Of a stretch of 64,000 nucleotides of DNA, positions 23,027 through 32,084 are shown piece by piece. The position numbers were made by a program, and so were the translations under genes. This DNA comes from Xanthobacter tagetidis (lineage in GTDB: Bacteria > Pseudomonadota > Alphaproteobacteria > Rhizobiales > Xanthobacteraceae), in the NCBI RefSeq assembly GCF_003667445.1, contig NZ_RCTF01000004.1:1-64000 (forward strand), written 5' to 3'. Under the pieces are notes generated by a model that was given only the letters and a program-made list of their open reading frames with translations, ran no database searches and was not told the origin of the DNA. Each line of letters begins with the position of its first letter. The stretch's first letter is position 1.

Positions 23027-23458
23027 ATGAGCCTGACCCCGCACCAGATCGAGCTGATCCAGGGCTCGTTCCGCAAGGTAGCGCCCATCGCCGACACCGC
23101 CGCCGCTTTGTTCTACGCCCGCCTGTTCGAGATCGCGCCGGAGGTAAAGCCCCTGTTCAAGGGCGACATGAGCCTTCAGGGCGCGAAACTCATGGCGACG
23201 CTGGGCATGGTGGTCGCCGGCCTCAGCGATCTCGGCAAGATCGTCCCCGCCGCCGAGAGCCTCGCCCGCAAGCATGTGGCCTATGGCGTGAAGGACGCGC
23301 ACTACGCCCCGGTCGGCGCCGCGCTCATCTGGACGCTGGAGCGCGGCCTCGGCCCGGACTTCACGCCCGAGACCAAGGCAGCCTGGGGGGAAGCCTACGG
23401 CATCCTCTCCTCGGTCATGATCGCCGCCTCCGCCAAGGCGCCGGTTGCGGCTGAGTGA
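23027..23458 (+). CDS. Single-domain bacterial haemoglobin
   Basis: A 143-residue globin of the Vitreoscilla/flavohaemoglobin-head type. The proximal His is His83 in LARKHVAYGV, the B10 Tyr is Tyr30 in LFYARLFEI, and the distal E7 position is Gln51 in MSLQGAKLM. It has no reductase domain. In Bradyrhizobium the equivalent bjgb gene lies in the nitrate assimilation cluster next to flp, and the pair detoxifies nitric oxide made during nitrate reduction. The same adjacency here (flp starts 11 bases downstream) supports that role. The gene has an unusual duplicated ribosome site. Confidence 0.93.
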   Translation: MSLTPHQIELIQGSFRKVAPIADTAAALFYARLFEIAPEVKPLFKGDMSLQGAKLMATLGMVVAGLSDLGKIVPAAESLARKHVAYGVKDAHYAPVGAALIWTLERGLGPDFTPETKAAWGEAYGILSSVMIAASAKAPVAAE

Positions 23459-23468
23459 GGAGGCAGGC

Positions 23469-24683
23469 GTGAGCGAGCCCCTTCTCGTCATCGGCAACGG
23501 CATGGCCGCCGCGAAGCTCTGCGAGGAGCTGACGCGGCGCGCGCTGGGCCGCCACGCCGTGGCGGTGATCGGGGCGGAGCCGCACCTTGCCTATAACCGC
23601 GTGCTGCTCTCCGAAGTGCTCGCCGGCCACATGAGCGCCGCCGAGGCGGAGATGAAGCCCGCGCAATGGTGGCGCGAACGGGGCGTGACCCTGCAATACG
23701 GCACCCCCGCCGCCGCGCTCGACCGCGCTTCGCGCGAGGTGGTGCTGGCGGACGGCCGCCGCCTGCCCTTCGGCAAGCTGGTGCTGGCCACCGGCTCCCA
23801 CCCCATCCGCCTGCCGCTGCCCGGCATGGCGCTGCCCGGCGTGCACACCTTCCGCGATCTGAAGGATGTGGAAGCCCTGCTCGCCGCCGCCGCCGTGCCC
23901 GGCACGCGCGCCGTGGTCATCGGCGGCGGGCTGCTGGGCATCGAGGCGGCAGCCGGGCTTGCCGGCGCGGGCGTCGAGACCCGCCTCGTCCACCTCATGG
24001 ACCGGCTGATGGAACGCCAGCTGGACGTCGCGGCCGGTGGCTTCCTCAAGCGCGCGGTGGAGGCCAAGGGCATCGAGGTGCTGCTCGGCGCCGCGAGCGA
24101 AGCCATCGAGGGCGAGAGCCGCGTCACCGGCCTGCGCCTGAAGGACGGCCGCATCCTCCCCGCCGACATTCTGGTGGTGGCCTGCGGCGTCATCCCCAAT
24201 GCGGACCTCGCCCGTGGGGCGGGGCTGGAGGTGAAGCGTGGCATCGTGGTGGACGACACCCTCGCCTCCTCCGATCCCGACATCTTCGCCATCGGCGAAT
24301 GCGCCGAGCATCGCGGCATGACCTACGGCCTCGTCGCTCCGGCCTATGAGCAGGCCGGCATCCTCGCCCGCCGCCTCGCCGGGGAGGATGCGCGTTACGA
24401 GGGTTCGGTGGTTTCCACCAATCTCAAGGTGTCGGGCGTGCCCGTCTTCTCCGCCGGCGACGTCACCGGCGGCGCGGGCACGGAAGACATCGTGCTCACC
24501 GATCGCGGCCTCGGCATCTACCGCCGGCTCATCGTGAAGGACGGCGTTCTGGCCGGCGCCGTTCTGTTCGGCGACACGGCGGATGGCCTGTTCTACCTCG
24601 ACCTCATCACCCGCCGCACCCCCATCGCCGCCATGCGCACCGAACTTGCGTTCGGCCGCGATGCGGTGGCCGCCGCTGCCTGA
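23469..24683 (+). CDS. FAD-dependent NAD(P)H oxidoreductase of the nitrate operon (Flp-like)
   Basis: A 404-residue protein. It starts at a GTG with GGAGG 5-9 bases upstream and reads VSEPLLVIGNGMAAAKLCEE. The FAD motif GNGMAAAKLCEEL is at residues 9-21, the NAD(P) motif is VIGGGLLGIEAAAGL in the middle, and a second FAD contact is DIFAIGECAEH. It resembles the N-terminal half of NirB but has no ferredoxin-like or sirohaem part. The Bradyrhizobium Flp in the same context passes electrons from NADH to NasC and probably to the globin. The gene is tightly packed between the globin and nirA genes. Confidence 0.88.
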   Translation: MSEPLLVIGNGMAAAKLCEELTRRALGRHAVAVIGAEPHLAYNRVLLSEVLAGHMSAAEAEMKPAQWWRERGVTLQYGTPAAALDRASREVVLADGRRLPFGKLVLATGSHPIRLPLPGMALPGVHTFRDLKDVEALLAAAAVPGTRAVVIGGGLLGIEAAAGLAGAGVETRLVHLMDRLMERQLDVAAGGFLKRAVEAKGIEVLLGAASEAIEGESRVTGLRLKDGRILPADILVVACGVIPNADLARGAGLEVKRGIVVDDTLASSDPDIFAIGECAEHRGMTYGLVAPAYEQAGILARRLAGEDARYEGSVVSTNLKVSGVPVFSAGDVTGGAGTEDIVLTDRGLGIYRRLIVKDGVLAGAVLFGDTADGLFYLDLITRRTPIAAMRTELAFGRDAVAAAA

Positions 24684-24705
24684 CAAGAAGAAGAAAGGAA
24701 ACCCC

Positions 24706-26463
24706 ATGGGCGCCGATTTCACCACCGACCAGAAGCGCTATCTGGAAGGCTTCGTCTCCGGCGCCAAGGCGGTGCAGATCGCCCGCGGCGCGCCCGCCCC
24801 ATCCACCGCGCCGGTCGCCGAGATGACCGGCCCCGATGCCGCGAGCCATCGCGCCATGGCGCGCCAGGAGGCGCAAGGGCGCAAGCTGACTCCCGAAGAG
24901 AAGGCCAAGCGCGACGAGCTGGGCCTCGATTCCTACGACAGGATCAGGAGCCACGCGCGCGACGGCGTCTTCCCCAAGGGGCAGGACATGCTGCGCTGGA
25001 AGTATCACGGCCTGTTCTATGTCGCCCCGGCGCAGGACAGCTACATGTGCCGCCTGCGCATCCCGAACGGTATCCTCAGCCACTGGCAGATGCGCGGCGT
25101 CGCCGACATCGCGCAGGCGCACGGCGGCGGCTACAGCGACATCACCACCCGGGCCAACCTGCAGATCCGCGAAATTCCGGCGACCTCCGCCCTCGATGTG
25201 CTGGAGGGCCTCGTGGCGCTCGGCCTCACCGCCAAGGGTTCGGGCGCCGACAACATCCGCAACGTCACCGGAACCCCCACCGCCGGCATCGACCCGGTGG
25301 AGCTGCTCGACACCCGGCCCCATGCCCGCGCCTGGCACCACTACATCCTGAACGCCCGCGACATGTACGGACTGCCGCGCAAGTTCAACGTGGCCTTCGA
25401 CGGTGCCGGCACCATCGGCGCGCTGGAGGACACCAACGACATCGGCTTCCAGGCGGTGGAGGTGAAGGACGGCTTCGGCGTCGCGCCCGGCGTCTGGTAT
25501 CGCCTCGCGCTGGGCGGCATCACCGGCCACAGGGACTTCGCCCGCGACACCGGGGTGATCGTGCGTCCCGACGACGCCACCGCCGTCTCGGCCGCGATCG
25601 TGCGGGTGTTCATCGACACCGGCGACCGTTCCGATCGCAAGAAGGCGCGGCTCAAATACGTGCTCGACGCCATGGGCTTCGACGGCTTCCTGGCGAAGGT
25701 GGAGGAGAAGCTCGGCGCGCCGCTCACCCGCGTGCCTGCCGCCGCCGTGGCGCCGCGCGCCGAGCCGGACCGGCTCGCCCATCTCGGCATCCACCCGCAG
25801 AAGCAGGCGGGGCTGAACTATATCGGCGTCGGCCTGCCGGTAGGGCGCATGAGCGTTTCCCAGATGCAGGGCCTCGCCGACATCGCGGTCCGCCTTGGCG
25901 ACGGCGACATCCGCCTCACGGTCTGGCAGAACCTGCTGATCTCCGGCGTTCCGGATGCGTCCGTGGCGGCAGCGACCGCGGCCATCGAAGCGCTTGGGCT
26001 CTCCATCGCCGCGAGCCCGCTCCAGGCCGGCCTCGTCGCCTGCACCGGCGCGAAGGGCTGCCGCTTCGCCGCCGCCGACACCAAGGGCACCGCGCGCGCC
26101 ATCCAGGCTTATTGCGAGAGCCGCCTCGCCCTCGACGGGCCGGTGAACATCCATGTCACCGGCTGCCACAATTCCTGCGCCCAGCATTATATCGGCGACA
26201 TCGGCCTGATCGGCGCGCGGGTGCCCGTCAATGACGACGGCGACACGGTGGACGGCTATCACATCCTTGTCGGCGGCGGCTTCGGCAGCGCGGCCGCCAT
26301 CGCCCGCGAGCTCTACCAGCACGTGAAGGCGGAGGATGCCCCGCTTGTGGTGGAGCGCCTGCTGAAGAGCTGGCTCGACCACCGCGCCGCGGGCGAGACC
26401 TTCGCCGCCTTCACCCGCCGCCTCGACCCCGATGCGCTGAAGGCGCTGGCGGAGGCGGCATGA
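24706..26463 (+). CDS. nirA: Assimilatory nitrite reductase (sirohaem, Fe-S)
   Basis: A 585-residue member of the nitrite/sulfite reductase family with two ferredoxin-like half domains. The sirohaem-[4Fe-4S] ligands are Cys446 and Cys452 in CTGAKGC and Cys487 and Cys491 in GCHNSC. A TRANLQIREIP segment near residue 150 carries the sirohaem-binding basic residues. It reduces nitrite to ammonium with six electrons. The absence of a fused flavin domain points to an external donor, most likely the Fe-S flavoprotein encoded next or a ferredoxin. AAGGAA precedes the ATG. Sulfite as substrate is less likely given the operon. Confidence 0.92.
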   Translation: MGADFTTDQKRYLEGFVSGAKAVQIARGAPAPSTAPVAEMTGPDAASHRAMARQEAQGRKLTPEEKAKRDELGLDSYDRIRSHARDGVFPKGQDMLRWKYHGLFYVAPAQDSYMCRLRIPNGILSHWQMRGVADIAQAHGGGYSDITTRANLQIREIPATSALDVLEGLVALGLTAKGSGADNIRNVTGTPTAGIDPVELLDTRPHARAWHHYILNARDMYGLPRKFNVAFDGAGTIGALEDTNDIGFQAVEVKDGFGVAPGVWYRLALGGITGHRDFARDTGVIVRPDDATAVSAAIVRVFIDTGDRSDRKKARLKYVLDAMGFDGFLAKVEEKLGAPLTRVPAAAVAPRAEPDRLAHLGIHPQKQAGLNYIGVGLPVGRMSVSQMQGLADIAVRLGDGDIRLTVWQNLLISGVPDASVAAATAAIEALGLSIAASPLQAGLVACTGAKGCRFAAADTKGTARAIQAYCESRLALDGPVNIHVTGCHNSCAQHYIGDIGLIGARVPVNDDGDTVDGYHILVGGGFGSAAAIARELYQHVKAEDAPLVVERLLKSWLDHRAAGETFAAFTRRLDPDALKALAEAA

Positions 26464-26504
26464 GCACCCGAACCCGGTCCATTCAGCCGCTTCGCGACCT
26501 TTTG

Positions 26505-26635
26505 CGCTGGGCCCCGGCTCGCATTCCGCTGGCGCTCCATGCGTCCGGGGCGCGAGGGCAGTTCGGCTTCCCGGCCGACTGCAACGAAGCGAAGCGCAGT
26601 GGAAGGAGAGCCGGGACCCAGCGCAAGACTTGCGC
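26505..26635. repeat. Family C repeat between nirA and the flavoprotein gene
   Basis: An inverted pair: GCGCTGGGCCCCGGCTCGCA (near 26503-26523) faces GGAGAGCCGGGACCCAGCGC (near 26605-26624), about 80 bases apart, so the transcript can form a long stem inside the operon. It matches copies at 7.1 kb and 16.3 kb. It may modulate read-through to the last two genes. Confidence 0.8.
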
Positions 26636-26668
26636 GCCAAAGGCGCGCGCCATCATCGAGATCCGCCC

Positions 26669-28273
26669 ATGAGCCTCCAGTCCCGCCCGCCCCTCGTGCC
26701 CTTCCTGCCCGAAAGCGCGCCGTTCACGGCGGAGCAGCGCGCCTGGCTGAACGGCTTCTTCGCCGGCATCTTCAGCGGCGACGCGCCGGCCGGCGCCACC
26801 GCGCTCTCGGCGGGCGACGCCGCCGCTTTGATGCCCGAACTCAAGGCCGATGCGCCGGAAGACGACAACGCGCCCTGGCACGACCCCTCCATGCCCATGG
26901 CCGAGCGCATGGCGCTCGCCGAAGGCAAGGCGCTGCCGCGCCGGCTGATGGCGGCCATGGCGCAGCAGGATTGCGGCCAGTGCGGCTATGTCTGCGAGAC
27001 CTATGCCGCCGCCATCGCCGCCGGCGCCGAGCCGAAGCTCAATCTCTGCGCCCCCGGCGGCAAGGAGACGCTGCGCATGCTGAAGCAGCTCACCGAGAGC
27101 GCGGGCGCCGCGCCGGCGCCCGCCGCTCCCGCGGCTGCGGAGGCAAAGACCGCGCCCGCGCCGCCCGGCACCCGCGACAATCCCGGCACCGTCACCTTCC
27201 TCGGCCGGCGGCGGCTCAACAAGGAGGGCTCCGAGAAGGAGACCTTCCACATCGACTTGGACCTCGAAGGCTCGGGGCTCGACTATGCGGCGGGCGACAG
27301 CTTCGGCATCTTCCCGGCCAACGATCCGGCGCTGGTGGACCAGGTGATCGCCGCGATCCACGCGTCGGAGGACTTCCCCATCGCCGGCAAGACGCTGCGC
27401 GCGGTGCTGACCCACGAGGTGTGCCTGAAGACGCCGCCCGACGCGCTGTTCCAGCTCGTCTCGTATCTGGTCGGCGGCGCGCGCAAGGAGACGGCGAAGC
27501 GCCTCGCCGCCGGCGAGGACCCGGACGGCGACGCGGCGCTGCTCGACGTGCTGGCGGCGCTGGAGAAATTCCCCGGCATCAGGCCCGATCCGGAGGCCTT
27601 CATCGAATGCCTGGAGCCGCTCCAGCCGCGCCTTTATTCCATCTCCTCCAGTCCCGCGGCGACGCCCGGCCTTTTGTCGCTCACCGTAGACAAGGTGCGC
27701 TTTGAGGCGTTCGGCCGCGAGCGGCGCGGGGTGGCCTCCACCTTCCTCGGCGCGGGCATTCCCGAGGGCACGAAGCTCAAGGCCTATATCCAGAAGGCGC
27801 ACGGCTTCGGCCTGCCGCAGGACCCGGCGAAAAGCGTCGTCATGGTCGGGCCGGGCACCGGCATCGCCCCGTTCCGCGCCTTCCTGCACGAGCGGGCCGC
27901 CACGCGGGCGCCGGGCGGCAACTGGCTGTTCTTCGGCCACCAGCGGCGCGAGACGGATTTCTTCTACGAGGAGGAGCTGGCCGCCTTCCAGGCGCAGGGC
28001 GTGCTCACCCGCCTCGACACCGCCTGGTCCCGCGACGGCGCGCAGAAGGTCTATGTCCAGGACAGGATCCGCGCCGCCGGGGCCGAGCTTTGGGCCTGGC
28101 TGAACGGCGGCGCGCACGTCTATATTTGCGGCGATGCCAAGCGCATGGCCAAGGACGTGGAAGCCGCGCTCGCCGACGTGGCGGCGGCCCATGGCGGGCT
28201 CGGCCCGCACGCGGCGGCGGCCTTCCTCGCCGACCTGAAGAAGGCGGGGCGCTTCCAGGCGGACGTCTATTGA
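26669..28273 (+). CDS. Fe-S flavoprotein reductase (CysJ-like C-terminal part with 4Fe-4S head)
   Basis: A 534-residue protein. Around residues 102-127 a four-Cys cluster (Cys102, 105, 109, 127 in DCGQCGYVC and LCAPGG) matches the small 4Fe-4S domain of electron-transfer proteins. Residues 170-534 are the CysJ/diflavin-reductase FAD and NADPH module: LYSISSSP for FAD, GVASTFL, GPGTGIAPFRAFLHE for NADPH, and a C-terminal DVY. The flavodoxin (FMN) domain of true CysJ is missing and replaced by the Fe-S head. In this operon it probably carries NADPH electrons to NirA. It is often labelled sulfite reductase alpha in related genomes. Confidence 0.85.
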   Translation: MSLQSRPPLVPFLPESAPFTAEQRAWLNGFFAGIFSGDAPAGATALSAGDAAALMPELKADAPEDDNAPWHDPSMPMAERMALAEGKALPRRLMAAMAQQDCGQCGYVCETYAAAIAAGAEPKLNLCAPGGKETLRMLKQLTESAGAAPAPAAPAAAEAKTAPAPPGTRDNPGTVTFLGRRRLNKEGSEKETFHIDLDLEGSGLDYAAGDSFGIFPANDPALVDQVIAAIHASEDFPIAGKTLRAVLTHEVCLKTPPDALFQLVSYLVGGARKETAKRLAAGEDPDGDAALLDVLAALEKFPGIRPDPEAFIECLEPLQPRLYSISSSPAATPGLLSLTVDKVRFEAFGRERRGVASTFLGAGIPEGTKLKAYIQKAHGFGLPQDPAKSVVMVGPGTGIAPFRAFLHERAATRAPGGNWLFFGHQRRETDFFYEEELAAFQAQGVLTRLDTAWSRDGAQKVYVQDRIRAAGAELWAWLNGGAHVYICGDAKRMAKDVEAALADVAAAHGGLGPHAAAAFLADLKKAGRFQADVY

Positions 28274-28324
28274 GCGAGGCCTGCGATGGTTCATCTGCGC
28301 ACTCCAGCCCGCCCTCATTGGCGC

Positions 28325-28439
28325 GCCGTCATGGCCCGGCTTGTCCGGGGCATCCACCCGGCCGCAAGCCGTGCGCGCGACGGCCGGGAGCGGGCCCGGT
28401 CCCGGCGAGGATCCCCCGGACAAGCCGGGGGATGACAGG
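28325..28439. repeat. Composite palindromic repeat, type A copy 4
   Basis: Left palindrome GCCCGGCTTGTCCGGGG, a spacer of about 48 bases, right palindrome CCCCCGGACAAGCCGGGGG, ending GATGACAGG. It sits within the nitrate operon between the flavoprotein and nasC genes, unlike the other copies, which are near the GTA cluster and nasS. Confidence 0.83.
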
Positions 28440-28499
28440 TCTGGTGTTAAACGACGCCCTGTGGAGATCGATCAGGGCCAAGCCTCGGGCAAGACCGGC

Positions 28500-31235
28500 A
28501 TGAACGCCCCCCTCCCCTCACCCCCTCCGGTGAAGACCACCTGCCCCTATTGCGGCGTCGGATGCGGCGTCGCCGTGGTGCCGGACGCCGCGGGCGGCGC
28601 CCATGTGGAGGGCGACAAGGCCCATCCCGCCAATTTCGGCCGGCTGTGCTCCAAGGGCGCGGCGCTGGGCGAGACGCTCGGCCTCGAAACGCGCCTCCTT
28701 TACCCCATGATGCGCACCGGCGACGGCCCGCTGGCGCGCACGAGCTGGGACGTCGCGCTCGACCGGGTGGCGCGCGACCTTGCCGCCGTGATCGACAGCC
28801 ACGGGCCGGGATCGGCCGCCTTCTATCTGTCGGGGCAATTGCTCACCGAGGACTATTACGTCGCCAACAAGCTGGCGAAGGGCTTCCTCGGCACCGCCCA
28901 TGTGGACACCAATTCGCGGCTGTGCATGGCTTCCTCGGTCGCCGGCCACAAGCGCGCCTTCGGCTCCGACACCGTGCCCGGCTGCTACGCGGACCTGGAG
29001 GCGGCGGACCTGATCGTGCTGGTGGGCTCCAACGCCGCCTTCTGCCACCCGGTGCTGTTCCGCCGCATGGAGGCGGCGCGGGCGAAGCGCGGCACGAAGA
29101 TCGTCGTCATCGACCCGCGCGGCACCGAGACCGCCGCCGAGGCGGACATGGTGCTGCCGCTCGCCCACGGCACCGACGCGATCCTGTTCTCCGGCCTCCT
29201 GGTGTATCTCGCCGATGCCGGGCGGCTCGACGCCGCCTTCCTCGGCCGGCACACGCAGGGCTTTGCCGAAGCGCTTGCGGCGGCGCGCGCGATCGCCCCC
29301 GATGCCGCCGCCACCGCCCGCGCCTGCGGCCTCGGCGCGGCGGACGTGGCCGCCTTCTTCGCCCTGTTCGCCGCCACCGGGAAGGTGGTCACCGGCTATT
29401 CGCAGGGGGTCAACCAGTCGGCCCAGGGCACCGACAAGGTGGGCGCCATCGTCAATTGCCACCTCGCCACCGGGCGCATCGGGCGCGAGGGCATGGGGCC
29501 CTTCTCCCTCACCGGCCAGCCCAACGCCATGGGCGGGCGCGAGGTGGGCGGGCTCGCCAACCAGCTTGCCGCGCACATGGGCTTCTCGCCGGCCGAGGTG
29601 GACCGCGTGCGCCGCTTCTGGTCCGCGCCCCGCATGGCGGAGCGCGAGGGGCTGAAGGCGGTGGACATGTTCGCCGCCATCGGCGCCGGCGAGATCAAAG
29701 CGCTGTGGGTGATGGGCACCAACCCGGCCGTCAGCCTGCCGCAGACCGGCGCGGTGCGCGCCGCGCTGGAGAAGCTCGACCTGTTCGTGCTGTCGGAGAA
29801 CGTCGCCGCCAACGACACCGCCGCCTGCCGCCCGCACGTGATGCTGCCCGCCGCCGCCTGGGGCGAGAAGGACGGCACGGTGACCAATTCCGAGCGCCGC
29901 ATCTCGCGCCAGCGCGCCTTCCTGCCGCTGCCGGGCGAGGTCAAGCACGGCTGGTGGCCGCTCGCCGAGGTGGCGCGCCGGCTCGGCTTCGCAGACGCCT
30001 TCGCCTGGACCTCGGCCGCCGCCATCTTCCGCGAGCACGCCGCGCTCTCGGGCTTCGAGAATGACGGCGCGCGCGACTTCGACATCTCCGGCCTCGCGAC
30101 GCTGTCCGACGCCGCCTATGACGCGCTCCAGCCAGTGCAGTGGCCGGTGCCCAAGGACGCGGGGGCGGGCGCCGGAGCGGGCGCGACGCCGGGCACGGCG
30201 CGCCTGTTCGCGGACGGCGGCTTCTTCACCGCCGACCGGCGCGCGCGCTTCATCGTGCCGGCGCCGGTGGCGCCGCCGCTGGGGGCGGAGGGCTTCCCGC
30301 TGCTGCTCAACACCGGCCGCCTGCGCGACCAGTGGCACACCATGACCCGCACCGGCCTCTCGCCGCGGCTTGCCGCGCACGAGCCGGTGCCGTTCGTCGC
30401 GGTTCATCCGGACGACGCGGCGCGCCTCGGCCTCGCCCATGGCGGCCTCGCGCGGGTGACGAGCGCGCAGGGCGCCACGGTGCTGGAGGTGCGCGCCGAT
30501 CCGCGCCAGCCGCCGGGCACCGCCTTCGCGCCGATCCACTGGAGCTTCGCCAATGCGTCGCACGGGCCCATCGGCCAATTGGTGCAGGCGCGCACCGACC
30601 CGCTCTCCGGCCAGCCGGATTCCAAGGCCACGCCGGTCGCGCTCGCGCCCGAGCCGGCGCCGTTCGAGGGGGTGCTGCTGGCGCGGCAGGGGCTGACGCT
30701 GCCGGACGGCGCCTGGTGGGCGCGCGCGGCGCTTTCGGGCGGGTTCGGCTGGCGGCTCGCGGGCACCCTCGCCCCGCAGGCCTGGGCCGCCTGGTTCGCC
30801 GGCCTCGGCAGTTCCGACATCATCGAGATGAGCGATCCGGCGGGCGGCGCCTACCGGGCGGCGGCGTTCGATGCCGCGGGGCGGCTCGTCGCCGCCCTCT
30901 TCGTCGCCCCGGCCGGGGCGCGGCCGAACGTGGACGCGCTGAAGGGCCTCCTCGGCGCCGATCCGGTCGCGCCGGACGACCGCCGCGTGCTGCTGGCGGG
31001 CCGGCGCGCGGGGCGCGAGGCGGCCGGTGGCCCCCTGGTGTGCGCCTGCTTCGGCGTGTCGCAAGGCGAGATCGCGGCCGCCATCGGCGCCGGCTGCGCG
31101 GACATCGCGGCGGTGGGCCGCGCCCTCAGGGCCGGCACCAATTGCGGCTCCTGCGTGCCGGAAATCCGCACGCTGCTTTCGCGGGCATCTCTGGAAGCGC
31201 CCGCGCCCCGACCGAAGGCCGATGTCGCGGCCTGA
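28500..31235 (+). CDS. nasC: Assimilatory nitrate reductase catalytic subunit
   Basis: A 911-residue Mo-bisMGD enzyme without an export signal. The N-terminal [4Fe-4S] ligands are CPYCGVGC (Cys15, 18, 22) and a later LCSKGAALG. NSRLCMASSVAGHKRAFG, GSNAAFCHPVLF and GYSQGVNQSAQGTDKVGAIV are typical of NasA/NasC. At the C-terminus a BFD-like [2Fe-2S] domain (VCACFGVSQGEI ... NCGSCVPEI) replaces a separate small subunit. It reduces nitrate to nitrite in the cytoplasm. The ribosome site is weak; translation may depend on upstream transcription through the repeat. It is the last gene of the operon. Confidence 0.94.
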   Translation: MNAPLPSPPPVKTTCPYCGVGCGVAVVPDAAGGAHVEGDKAHPANFGRLCSKGAALGETLGLETRLLYPMMRTGDGPLARTSWDVALDRVARDLAAVIDSHGPGSAAFYLSGQLLTEDYYVANKLAKGFLGTAHVDTNSRLCMASSVAGHKRAFGSDTVPGCYADLEAADLIVLVGSNAAFCHPVLFRRMEAARAKRGTKIVVIDPRGTETAAEADMVLPLAHGTDAILFSGLLVYLADAGRLDAAFLGRHTQGFAEALAAARAIAPDAAATARACGLGAADVAAFFALFAATGKVVTGYSQGVNQSAQGTDKVGAIVNCHLATGRIGREGMGPFSLTGQPNAMGGREVGGLANQLAAHMGFSPAEVDRVRRFWSAPRMAEREGLKAVDMFAAIGAGEIKALWVMGTNPAVSLPQTGAVRAALEKLDLFVLSENVAANDTAACRPHVMLPAAAWGEKDGTVTNSERRISRQRAFLPLPGEVKHGWWPLAEVARRLGFADAFAWTSAAAIFREHAALSGFENDGARDFDISGLATLSDAAYDALQPVQWPVPKDAGAGAGAGATPGTARLFADGGFFTADRRARFIVPAPVAPPLGAEGFPLLLNTGRLRDQWHTMTRTGLSPRLAAHEPVPFVAVHPDDAARLGLAHGGLARVTSAQGATVLEVRADPRQPPGTAFAPIHWSFANASHGPIGQLVQARTDPLSGQPDSKATPVALAPEPAPFEGVLLARQGLTLPDGAWWARAALSGGFGWRLAGTLAPQAWAAWFAGLGSSDIIEMSDPAGGAYRAAAFDAAGRLVAALFVAPAGARPNVDALKGLLGADPVAPDDRRVLLAGRRAGREAAGGPLVCACFGVSQGEIAAAIGAGCADIAAVGRALRAGTNCGSCVPEIRTLLSRASLEAPAPRPKADVAA

Positions 31236-31261
31236 GGTCCCCGGCTGGGGGGGCCGGGGGC

Positions 31262-31294
31262 GGCGGGAGGCGGCGCCCTGTGCCGCCTCCCGCC
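31262..31294. terminator. Bidirectional hairpin between nasC and ppa
   Basis: A perfect 13-base stem (GGCGGGAGGCGGC / GCCGCCTCCCGCC) with a 7-base loop, placed between two convergent genes. No T-run on either strand, but stem strength and location suggest it ends both transcripts. Confidence 0.6.
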
Positions 31295-31316
31295 ACGCAT
31301 TCGGCCGAAGGCGGCC

Positions 31317-31850
31317 TCAGCCTTCCTTCTTCGCCCGCTCGATGCCTTCGAGGATCAGCTTCTGCGCCTCGGCGGCATCGCCCCAGCGCACGATCTTGAC
31401 CCACTTGTTGGGCTCCAGATCCTTGTAGTGCTCGAAGAAATGCTCGATCTGCTTCAGCGTGATGTCCGGCAGGTCGGAATAGTTCCGCACCCGGTCGTAG
31501 CGCTGGGTGAGCTTGGAGGAGGGCACGGCGATGATCTTCTCGTCCTGGCCGCCCTCGTCCTCCATCAGCAGCACGCCCACCGGCCGCACGCTGATATAGG
31601 CGCCCGGCACGATGGCGCGGGTGTTGGCCACCAGCACGTCGCACGGGTCGCCGTCGCCGGAGAGGGTATGCGGGATGAAGCCGTAATTCCCCGGATAGCG
31701 CATGGCGGTATAGAGGAAGCGGTCGACGAACAGGGTCCCCGCGGCCTTGTCCATCTCGTACTTGATGGGCTCGCCGCCGATCGGAACCTCGATCACCACG
31801 TTGACTTCACCGGGCGGGTTCTTGCCGATCGGGATCGCATCGATGCGCAT
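31317..31850 (-). CDS. ppa: Inorganic pyrophosphatase
   Basis: A 177-residue family I enzyme, standard length. The metal and substrate site is visible in the [18 protein letters not shown] strand, [20 protein letters not shown], and the late [14 protein letters not shown]. It cleaves pyrophosphate and so pulls biosynthetic reactions forward. The start at 31850 ([20 protein letters not shown]) is the first ATG at which family similarity begins; an earlier ATG would add [10 protein letters not shown]. It stands alone, convergent with nasC. Confidence 0.96.
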   Translation of the reverse strand: MRIDAIPIGKNPPGEVNVVIEVPIGGEPIKYEMDKAAGTLFVDRFLYTAMRYPGNYGFIPHTLSGDGDPCDVLVANTRAIVPGAYISVRPVGVLLMEDEGGQDEKIIAVPSSKLTQRYDRVRNYSDLPDITLKQIEHFFEHYKDLEPNKWVKIVRWGDAAEAQKLILEGIERAKKEG

Positions 31851-32084
31851 GTCACACTCGCATATGGGCCGAGATCGCACGCCCGCCGGCCGGCGTGGCC
31901 GGCCGATGGAAACGCGCGGTCTCCCTGAAATTCAGAGGGCGATTCGCCAGGCAGATCGGCTCGACCCGCCCGGATCGCGCTCCAGGGGCGCATGAGCTAG
32001 AGCACGCGGCGCGCCGCTTGCAAAGCTAGCTGATCGGCGCATGGCGCCGCCTGCGGCAGGATCGGCGCCCGCGCCCATGCCGGG

